Origin: Opitutales bacterium
Lineage (GTDB): Bacteria > Verrucomicrobiota > Verrucomicrobiia > Opitutales > Oceanipulchritudinaceae
DNA length: 10,310 nt
Assembly: GCA_007123395.1 (NCBI GenBank)
Contig: SKLD01000092.1
Span: forward strand, 1 to 10,310
Direction of reading: 5' to 3'
Shown here: piece by piece, positions 1 through 5,351 of the stretch
Numbering within the stretch: position 1 is the stretch's first letter
Layout: each line of letters starts with the position of its first letter
Notes under the pieces: generated by a model
Told to the model about the DNA's origin: nothing
Seen by the model: the letters and a program-made list of their open reading frames with translations, nothing else
The model's database searches: none
Position numbers and translations under genes: made by a program

Positions 1-16
1 CGATTGACAGGGTTAT

Positions 17-358
17 TCACACGCCCGAAGGGGCGCCCGCCCCGCCTTCGTTCCGGCGGGGGGAGGTGTGGTAGGCGGCGGCGTCTTCGTGGAGGAGGTT
101 GACGCATTCGGCGTAGTAGGGGGCGCTTCCGTGCTTTTCCTTGAACTCGGAATAAGCGGTGAGGGCGTTGAGGCGGTCGAGATCCTGCCCGTAAACGGGG
201 GCGAGGGCGGCCAGCTGCGCATCGGTGGGCAGGCGGTGGCCGTTCTCAATGCGGCTGAGGACCGCTTGGTCGAGGTCGGCAAGGGCGGCCGCTTTGCGCA
301 TGCTGAGGCCCTTGGTTGTGCGGTGTTGCCGGAGAACTTTGCCGATGGTGGAGGGCAT
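17..358 (-). CDS. XRE-family helix-turn-helix transcriptional regulator
   Basis: A 113-residue protein with one Cro/C1-type helix-turn-helix domain at about residues 5-60. The visible family pattern is IGKVLRQHRTTKGLSMRKAA, then DLDQAVLSRIENGHRLP: an R-x-x-KGLS first helix, a recognition helix ending in LSRIENG, and a following P-T-x-x-x-L-x-x-L helix. About 50 residues follow with no recognised domain, and the tail is Gly/Pro/Arg-rich. It should be a cytoplasmic DNA-binding protein, probably dimeric. The start at 358 is the first Met of the frame and directly precedes the HTH; no Shine-Dalgarno is visible before it. It lies 183 bp downstream of the HAD hydrolase on the same strand, and a 21-bp dyad in its own promoter region suggests autoregulation. 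Its targets are unknown. The HTH call is sure; any role is inference. Confidence 0.85.
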   Translation of the reverse strand: MPSTIGKVLRQHRTTKGLSMRKAAALADLDQAVLSRIENGHRLPTDAQLAALAPVYGQDLDRLNALTAYSEFKEKHGSAPYYAECVNLLHEDAAAYHTSPRRNEGGAGAPSGV

Positions 359-381
359 GGATGATGACGGTTTTTGGCATG

Positions 382-414
382 ATGTTTTCTTGCATGTTTG
401 ATTGTGTCAAACAT
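382..414 (-). promoter_or_regulatory. Candidate promoter and operator of the XRE regulator
   Basis: On the minus strand a TTGACA -35 box (410-405) is followed after 17 bp by AAACAT (387-382), a weak -10 box. A perfect inverted repeat with 8-bp arms, ATGTTTGA at 394-401 and TCAAACAT at 407-414, covers the -35 box with a 5-bp centre. A dyad at this place is what an autorepressing XRE protein would bind. The dyad and the TTGACA are seen directly; the functional reading is inferred. Confidence 0.45.
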
Positions 415-477
415 AAAAATTTGTTCACATAAGGGGTTTGGCCATGTTCGTGAGGGCGGGGGCTTCGGCGGTCCACG

Positions 478-515
478 CTTTTGCAAGCGCGGCTACGGGG
501 TGGCTTCGCAAAAAG
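478..515. repeat. Imperfect hairpin, possible dispersed intergenic repeat
   Basis: CTTTTGCAAGC (478-488) and GCTTCGCAAAAAG (503-515) are imperfect inverted copies around a 14-base GC-rich centre. Pairing needs two bulged bases. The element lies just after the HAD stop codon as read on the minus strand. The U-tract that would make it an ordinary Rho-independent terminator is missing, so a dispersed palindromic repeat is a reasonable alternative. A genome copy count would decide. Confidence 0.3.
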
Positions 516-541
516 ATGGATGCGGTCCGGCTATTTCCCCC

Positions 542-1399
542 CTAACTGGGTGGTTGGACCTCGCAGGGGGGAAGGTTGCGGTGGAACTGCTCAAGGTAGA
601 CCGCTTCCATTTCCCTAGTGTAAGCGCCCCTGCGGAAGGCGGGCAAGACTGCATGCCGACAGACCTGCCAGGCGTGCTCTTCGTCGCCCGGAACAATGGG
701 GTAGAACCATGCCCCCGCGGCTTGGGCGGCGGCGTGGTCGCCCGGAGCGTCGCCGATCATGAGAACCTTTGCCGGATCGAACCCGCCGGCGCGGACGGCT
801 GATTGCAGTTGTTCCGACTTGGTGCCGTTCTCCTGTCCCGCGATCAGCGTGACGAAGCCGTCGAGGCCGCCGGCGGCCCACTCATCGACCAAGGTCGCCC
901 GTGAGGCAGCCGAACAGACCATGACATCGGCAAAGGCAGCGGCTGCTCTGAGGGTATCCGCGACCCCCTCGAAAGCGCGGTGCGCCGCCGTATCGTCCTT
1001 GAAACGCGCGTTCACGCGGTCATTCCATTCGATGACCTTCTCCAGAACGGGAGCGGGTTGGGTTTCGTTCCACCGGGTGAGGGCATCACGCGAAAGCCCG
1101 GAGCCGGAAGCAAGGAACTCCCGATACGGTTCCACATCGGGAATATCGAGGGGCTGTCCAAGGCGTTTTTGCGCGAGCATGAGGCTGCAATAAAGCGCGG
1201 GGAAGCGGTTGCAGCCGCGCAGGTCGGAAAAGAGATTCACTGTCTTCGCCGCCTCGGGGTAGAGGTCACCGTATTTTTCGAGACCGAAGACAGCCACGGC
1301 TTCGGGAATAAACACATTGAAGTGCTTGCCGTTCATGGCGTCGAAGGCGCAGCCGTCGGAGTCGACGGCGACGAGAGTGTCTTTACTGAATGGGGGCAT
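542..1399 (-). CDS. HAD-superfamily hydrolase (phosphatase-like)
   Basis: A 285-residue cytoplasmic protein with all four HAD motifs. Motif I is VAVDSDGCAFD, with nucleophile Asp13 and Asp15. Motif II is MVCSAAS, with Ser163. Motif III is Lys194 in NGTKSEQ. Motif IV is MIGDAPGD, with Asp217 and Asp221. A long insert between motifs I and II (about residues 20-140) should form a helical cap over the active site. Family members hydrolyse phosphomonoesters through a phospho-aspartate; the substrate here is not predictable. I place the start at 1399 because the upstream 31 in-frame codons cover the REP-like element at 1446-1506, and because MPPFSKDTLVAVDSDG is a normal HAD N-terminus. No Shine-Dalgarno precedes it. 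It lies downstream of the GH3 cluster on the same strand but is separated from it by about 340 bp, so a shared transcript is doubtful. Confidence 0.85.
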   Translation of the reverse strand: MPPFSKDTLVAVDSDGCAFDAMNGKHFNVFIPEAVAVFGLEKYGDLYPEAAKTVNLFSDLRGCNRFPALYCSLMLAQKRLGQPLDIPDVEPYREFLASGSGLSRDALTRWNETQPAPVLEKVIEWNDRVNARFKDDTAAHRAFEGVADTLRAAAAFADVMVCSAASRATLVDEWAAGGLDGFVTLIAGQENGTKSEQLQSAVRAGGFDPAKVLMIGDAPGDHAAAQAAGAWFYPIVPGDEEHAWQVCRHAVLPAFRRGAYTREMEAVYLEQFHRNLPPCEVQPPS

Positions 1400-1445
1400 G
1401 TCGGGAGTTATTGAGAATTTCAGAAATATTTGGACGCGAACAAGA

Positions 1446-1506
1446 GTGGAAGCGGCGTCCCGCCGCTTTTTGAGCCGCTGATAAAGCGGCATACCGCCGC
1501 TTCCAC
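1446..1506. repeat. REP-like palindromic element with nested hairpins
   Basis: The 61-bp element is bounded by a perfect 12-bp inverted repeat, GTGGAAGCGGCG (1446-1457) and CGCCGCTTCCAC (1495-1506). Inside it is a second perfect 8-bp inverted repeat, GCCGCTTT (1462-1469) and AAAGCGGC (1483-1490). The structure resembles the REP/BIME or small MITE-like elements scattered between genes in many bacteria. It lies 46 bp upstream of the HAD start. The in-frame extension of the HAD gene runs through it, which is why that extension is not counted as coding. The structure is seen directly; its repeat status needs a genome search. Confidence 0.7.
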
Positions 1507-1550
1507 AGTATTTCGGTAGTTTCTTGTTGTTTTAATTGCGGGAATATCAG

Positions 1551-1739
1551 TCATGTGTGGCGGCTAGGGTAGGCGGAGCTCCTCGCGCACGCGGAATCCG
1601 GCGCCCGGTCCATCCATCTCATCTCCGGGGATGCGCCGCGCGTAAAACTCCGTGACGAGGCACCGAAAAGACAGAAGGCCCATGCGGATAAGTACAGGAC
1701 AAAAAGCCCGTTGGCGGGGCGCGAGTTTTCGGAGATCAT
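1551..1739 (-). CDS. Small ORF of 62 codons, possible gene remnant
   Basis: The ORF begins MISENSRPANGLFVLYLSAW and has one hydrophobic stretch at about residues 12-27. An AAGGG sequence lies 6 bases before its ATG, one of the few good Shine-Dalgarno sites in the window. From about 1665 the codon use looks more like coding DNA in a different minus-strand frame, the one that ends REELRLP and stops at 1564. That fits a frameshifted or decayed reading frame. I recognise no family in either frame. It could be a real small membrane protein translated after GH3 enzyme A, a remnant of a larger gene, or noncoding. The start codon at 1739 overlaps, as ATGA, a TGA that lies nine codons past the GH3 stop. 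Confidence 0.25.
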   Translation of the reverse strand: MISENSRPANGLFVLYLSAWAFCLFGASSRSFTRGASPEMRWMDRAPDSACARSSAYPSRHT

Positions 1740-1765
1740 GGCAAACCCTTGGGGGGAGCGTCGAA

Positions 1766-3475
1766 TCAATGCTTGGCATAGAGAATGTCCGCCACGGCAT
1801 CCATGTGCTCCGGGCCTCCGGGTTGGTAACAGACGATGACCGTTCCAAAGTCATCAGGTGCGGCGAAGGCATAAGGGGTGTTGGCCACAACGATGATCTT
1901 CTTTCCGCTCTTCATGATCTCGCGGACTAGATCGGAGTTGGAGCTGGCGTTTTTGTGATAGTAGTAATTGGTCATGACAAGGAGATCGGCTTCTCCGATG
2001 CGGCGTTTTACGCGCGCCTTGTCGTGATCATTCGGGACGTATCCGATTTCCACGCAACCGACTGACTGGGAGTGATTGCACATGGCTTCCCAAAGCAGAC
2101 CGGGATGGCTGTACATGTTGTTGGAAAATTCGTGGGTGGGAAAGGTTTGCTCAACGAGTAGGACCTTCCGGTCCTTCCTTAGCGGGAGCAGCCTCTCGCG
2201 GTCGCGCAGCACGGTGGTCGATAGCTGGGCGGCTTCCTCAACGGTCGCCACGACTTGGGGATCGTCGATGATTTCCTGGGCGGCCACCGGATCGACGATG
2301 CCATCCCCGTTGAAGAGGCCCTGATCGAACCGCATGCCGAGGACGCGAAGAACCGACTCATCGATGCGGCTTTCGGGAATGCGGCCATCCTTCACGGCTT
2401 CCATAACACGTTCGATAATCCGTAAACGCAGAGGCGTTTCGTCACGGCAAAGGACGAGGTCGTGGCCTGCATTGATGATTTCAATGACGGCTTCGACCAT
2501 CTCGTATTTCCGCAGAATACCTCCCATCATCATGTTGTCCGTGGTGATGAGGCCCCCGAAGCCGAGTTCTTCGCGCAAGAGCCCCGTGATCACCCGCTTG
2601 CTCGTGGAGGCCGGTATATCGTTCACACCGAGGGCAGGGTAGCGGGAGTGGGCCGTCATGACCGCCGGGAGGTCCGCCTCGATCAGTTCCTTGTAGGGGC
2701 GGATGTGCTGGTCCATGAGGGTCTCGTAGTCAAGATCGACCACGGGTAGTTCCCAGTGGGCGTCTGATATCGATTCTCCGCGGCCGGGAAAGTGTTTCCC
2801 GGTGCAAACAAGACCGGCCTCGAGGAAGCCGCGGATGGCTTCGCGGGCAAAGCGGATGACCTCGTCGGTCCGCGCCGAATACGAGCGCGTACCGATCTCC
2901 GGATTGCGCGGGTTGGTGTTCACATCGAGCACCGGAGAGTGGATCATGTTCACGCCGACGGCCTTCAACTGCCGTCCCGTGGCGAGGGCCACCTTGTAGG
3001 CCAACTCCGGTTCGCGGGAGGCGGCGATGCCCATGGGATGGGGGAAGAGGCGCTGGCCGCCGAGCATGTCGTCGCAGGCGGCCCCTTCTTGGTCCACTGT
3101 GAAATGCAGCGGAATGCCCAGTTTCCGATCCATGGAAAGCGCCCGCAACTTGTTCAGGACCTTGGCGTATTCGTAGGCGGAGGCCGAAGTCGGGGCCTTG
3201 AAAGCGGAGAAGTCGCGATGATTGCCTTCGGGAAAGCACACGGAGCGCATCGTGCTCTCATCCGGCAAGGTGCCCGGCTTAACGTCGTGCGTTATCGACA
3301 TGTAGCGGAACTTCTGGCTGATGCGCAGCCCGCCGACATGATATTTCCGGATAAGGTCGATGATGTCCGGGGTAATAATAGGACCGCAAAATCCCAGAAC
3401 CATGAGCTGGCCGACCTTTTCCTCAAGGCTCATTTCGCCCAAGAGATCATCAATGAAAACGGCTTTGGATTTCAT
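1766..3475 (-). CDS. GH3 glycoside hydrolase A, beta-N-acetylhexosaminidase-like
   Basis: A 569-residue GH3 enzyme of the NagZ-like branch, with no signal peptide and so probably cytoplasmic. In the TIM barrel (about 1-370) the visible landmarks are DQEGA (128-132), HSPVLDVNTNPRNPEIGTRS, GKHFPGRG (226-233), then Asp238-x-His240, which matches the Asp/His acid-base dyad of NagZ-type enzymes. Asp313 in ITTDNMMMGG is the expected nucleophile. Residues from about 400 form an alpha/beta domain like the GH3 C-terminal domain. The family removes terminal beta-linked N-acetylhexosamines or other sugars; the exact substrate is not known. The start at 3475 matches that of GH3 enzyme B, MKSKAV against MKNSVE; a Met at 3487 is possible. 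It is last in the cluster, 113 bp after the beta-helix gene, and may have its own promoter. It ends at ILYAKH, shorter than its paralogue. Confidence 0.9.
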   Translation of the reverse strand: MKSKAVFIDDLLGEMSLEEKVGQLMVLGFCGPIITPDIIDLIRKYHVGGLRISQKFRYMSITHDVKPGTLPDESTMRSVCFPEGNHRDFSAFKAPTSASAYEYAKVLNKLRALSMDRKLGIPLHFTVDQEGAACDDMLGGQRLFPHPMGIAASREPELAYKVALATGRQLKAVGVNMIHSPVLDVNTNPRNPEIGTRSYSARTDEVIRFAREAIRGFLEAGLVCTGKHFPGRGESISDAHWELPVVDLDYETLMDQHIRPYKELIEADLPAVMTAHSRYPALGVNDIPASTSKRVITGLLREELGFGGLITTDNMMMGGILRKYEMVEAVIEIINAGHDLVLCRDETPLRLRIIERVMEAVKDGRIPESRIDESVLRVLGMRFDQGLFNGDGIVDPVAAQEIIDDPQVVATVEEAAQLSTTVLRDRERLLPLRKDRKVLLVEQTFPTHEFSNNMYSHPGLLWEAMCNHSQSVGCVEIGYVPNDHDKARVKRRIGEADLLVMTNYYYHKNASSNSDLVREIMKSGKKIIVVANTPYAFAAPDDFGTVIVCYQPGGPEHMDAVADILYAKH

Positions 3476-3513
3476 GTAAGGAAGCATGGCTGTTGGCGAT
3501 GGAAGGAGCCTAC

Positions 3514-3534
3514 AATAAGGAAAAATTTTTCCGC
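3514..3534. promoter_or_regulatory. Candidate operator, A/T-rich perfect palindrome before GH3 enzyme A
   Basis: GGAAAAATTTTTCC (3519-3532) is a perfect 14-bp palindrome, 43 bp upstream of the GH3 enzyme A start codon. With its flanks (AATAA on the left, GC on the right) it resembles a second site at 3565-3583, 51 bp away, about five helical turns. It has no long GC stem and lies upstream of a start codon, so an operator is more likely than a terminator. The regulator that would bind it is unproven. Confidence 0.4.
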
Positions 3535-3556
3535 AGTGGAAGAACTGTCTATGGCA

Positions 3557-3583
3557 ACCGTTGAAATACGGAAAGATTTTCGC
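3557..3583. promoter_or_regulatory. Candidate operator with motif shared with the lacI region
   Basis: ACCGTTGAAAT (3557-3567) occurs exactly again at 8990-9000 in the symporter/lacI intergenic region. It runs into the imperfect dyad CGGAAAGATTTTCG (3569-3582; 10 of 14 positions symmetric), which is related to the perfect palindrome at 3519-3532. All this lies in the 113-bp gap between the beta-helix gene and GH3 enzyme A and hints at an internal regulated promoter. I find no convincing -35/-10 pair. Confidence 0.35.
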
Positions 3584-3588
3584 GTTCG

Positions 3589-5280
3589 CTACTCGGACTG
3601 GCCTGTGCGCGGATGCCGGGCGCGCTGAAACGCATAGAGGCTGGGGGGCGTGACGGGGCCGTGACGGGACTCGATGTGGCCGTCCCCAAGGACGGGGGTT
3701 TCTCCGTCGAAGGCGAAGTTCCGGCCGGACTGCCGGTTGATGAAGATCAGGCGCGAATCGATGATCTCTCGGTTTGCCTCCGTTGTCATGTCGATGGGGC
3801 GGCCGACGCCGAAGAGGAAATTTTCGTAGAGCGGCGGACTTTGCGCGATGAGAACGGGTGAGGAGGTGTTCCAGAGGACCACTTGGGCACCCGCCCATCC
3901 GTGGCCGGTGCCGCTGTTGCCGCGGTTGAAGACACCGATGGAAGCGATGGGGCCCGTGACTTCGATGTTGTCAAAGAGGAGACCGAAGGCCATACGGTGG
4001 TGGGGTTCACTGGAGGAAAAGGCGTTCACGGCGCGGGAGTTGAGGAAGACGTTGGGTCCGGCAACGCGACTGTTGAGGACGAAATCGTGACGACCTTCTT
4101 CGGAATAGCAGTCCTTCACGAGGTGAAGTTGACCGGAGATGTAGAAGGAATAGCGGCGGCCCCCGGTGAGGCGCCCGACGGGTTCGAGCGAACGGCACCC
4201 CGACACGGTGAAGCGCGCGGCGTGCCGGGTGAGATGCACAGCGCCGCGTACAAAGTGACGGACAGTGATGTTGTGTATCCAACCCTGCTTGGCCCGGCTC
4301 ACTTGAATGCCCCATGCCCCGTGGTTTTCGTCGCTGAAGTAAAAGCTCGATTCATCGCGGGGAAGGGTAGACCGAACACTGCGATCAAAGACGGAGACGA
4401 TCTCGAGGTCGCGAACGCCGACATTCCGGATTTGCCCGGGGTAGGTGTAAGGGGCGATAGTTGTCTCGCCGAATTCGGCAATGAGGGGCTTGGGCAGGGG
4501 GATGTCGAGGATGAGCTGGTTCTCTTCCACCACCTCCACGATCCGGCGATAAGGGTAGACGAACGTGGCGGGGTCCCACTGCACGGTGCCATCACGGCGG
4601 GTGCCGTCGGCATCGGTTCGCCAGCGGGGCGGAATTCGGTCCATGCCGAGGGCGCTGACCCAGCGGGCGTTGAAGGCGTGCTCGACGATGATGCGGTCGC
4701 CGGGTTGGAAGGCGGAAGCGTCGGCCACGGGCAGAACGCTTGTCCCCGAAGGCAAGTAATCGACGGTCAGGGTGGTGGCGCGCGTGAGGTCCATCTCCGG
4801 AAGACCGTCCCCTTGCACCCAAACAGCGGTCGCACCCTCGATGGGCTCTAAGACAAGTCGCGGCAGCCGCCCTTCCTCGATGAGGCCCGCCAACACGATG
4901 CCCGAGCTGTGCAGGTGCACGGTCTCTTCCAACCGGAATTCCGCGCCCGCGAGAAGCACAAGGGCACGGTAGCCATCCTCATTGAGGGGGAGGCTGGCGG
5001 CTTGATCGATGGCCGCCTGGATACGCGAGGCATCTCCCTCTCCTTCAGCATAGACGCGAATCTCCGGCAGTTCCCGCCAGTGCGGGTAGTAGTCCGCATC
5101 GCCGGCGCGGTAGCCCACTTGGGAAAAGTCGGGCAGGCGGTCGCCCCGGTCACTATAAGGCAGCAGTTCACCCGTCCCGGAGAGGAGGGAGACCCGCGGG
5201 CTGGACTCGGCGGCCTCCTCCATCGGGCCGCCGCAACCAAGAAAGGTAAGAAAACTCAGGAAAAGGAGGTGTTTCTTCAT
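3589..5280 (-). CDS. Exported lipoprotein with right-handed beta-helix fold (pectate-lyase superfamily)
   Basis: A 563-residue protein that begins MKKHLLFLSFLTFLGCGG: a short lipoprotein signal with Lys2/Lys3, a hydrophobic core and a lipobox-like FLGC ending at Cys16. It is probably anchored in a membrane, facing out of the cytoplasm. LPDFSQVGYRAGD (49-61) followed by GDASRIQAAIDQAA (82-95) is the usual opening of pectate-lyase-superfamily beta-helix proteins. Residues of about 280-480 contain successive NVGVRDLEI-, HNITVRHF- and DNIEVTG-type rungs. Two conserved-looking motifs, EPHHR (425-429) and GTGHGWAGAQVVLWN (457-471), may line the active cleft. It is likely a polysaccharide lyase or glycosidase, but I cannot assign a CAZy family. 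The start at 5280 was chosen because only it begins with the signal peptide; the 25 codons upstream look noncoding. It lies between two GH3 genes. Confidence 0.8.
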   Translation of the reverse strand: MKKHLLFLSFLTFLGCGGPMEEAAESSPRVSLLSGTGELLPYSDRGDRLPDFSQVGYRAGDADYYPHWRELPEIRVYAEGEGDASRIQAAIDQAASLPLNEDGYRALVLLAGAEFRLEETVHLHSSGIVLAGLIEEGRLPRLVLEPIEGATAVWVQGDGLPEMDLTRATTLTVDYLPSGTSVLPVADASAFQPGDRIIVEHAFNARWVSALGMDRIPPRWRTDADGTRRDGTVQWDPATFVYPYRRIVEVVEENQLILDIPLPKPLIAEFGETTIAPYTYPGQIRNVGVRDLEIVSVFDRSVRSTLPRDESSFYFSDENHGAWGIQVSRAKQGWIHNITVRHFVRGAVHLTRHAARFTVSGCRSLEPVGRLTGGRRYSFYISGQLHLVKDCYSEEGRHDFVLNSRVAGPNVFLNSRAVNAFSSSEPHHRMAFGLLFDNIEVTGPIASIGVFNRGNSGTGHGWAGAQVVLWNTSSPVLIAQSPPLYENFLFGVGRPIDMTTEANREIIDSRLIFINRQSGRNFAFDGETPVLGDGHIESRHGPVTPPSLYAFQRARHPRTGQSE

Positions 5281-5304
5281 CTGGCATTTGCCGCAGGGCC
5301 GCAG

Positions 5305-5329
5305 ATACCGGGGGATGAACCACCGGTAT
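5305..5329. promoter_or_regulatory. Small hairpin in the gap before the beta-helix gene
   Basis: ATACCGG (5305-5311) and CCGGTAT (5323-5329) are perfect 7-bp inverted arms with an 11-base loop. They lie in the 71-bp gap between the GH3 enzyme B stop and the beta-helix start. No T-run follows on the minus strand. It could affect RNA stability or the relative expression of the flanking genes, or be chance. Confidence 0.25.
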
Positions 5330-5351
5330 GCCAAGGTCCTACAGCTCTGTC

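Larger units (their letters stand above)
359..541. other. Intergenic region between HAD hydrolase and XRE gene
   Basis: This 183-bp gap holds the XRE promoter and dyad (382-414) and an imperfect hairpin (478-515). I see no convincing gene, and no stem followed by a T-run on the minus strand that would be a terminator for the HAD gene. Confidence 0.5.

Noticed and set aside
40..61. GC-rich hairpin (CCCCGCC/GGCGGGG) at the 3' end of the XRE gene as a terminator
   Set aside because: It lies inside the coding sequence and no T-run follows on the minus strand.
1400..1492. 31-codon N-terminal extension of the HAD hydrolase
   Set aside because: It is encoded largely by the palindromic element at 1446-1506, and HAD motif I normally lies close to the N-terminus, as it does from the Met at 1399.
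3476..3898. In-frame N-terminal extension of GH3 enzyme A up to 3898
   Set aside because: It overlaps the 3' end of the beta-helix gene in another frame, runs through the dyads, and the GH3 domain begins right after the Met at 3475, as in the paralogue.
3883..4851. Long plus-strand frame opposite the beta-helix gene
   Set aside because: It has no recognisable domain and lies wholly antisense to a convincing gene; long antisense frames are common in GC-rich DNA.
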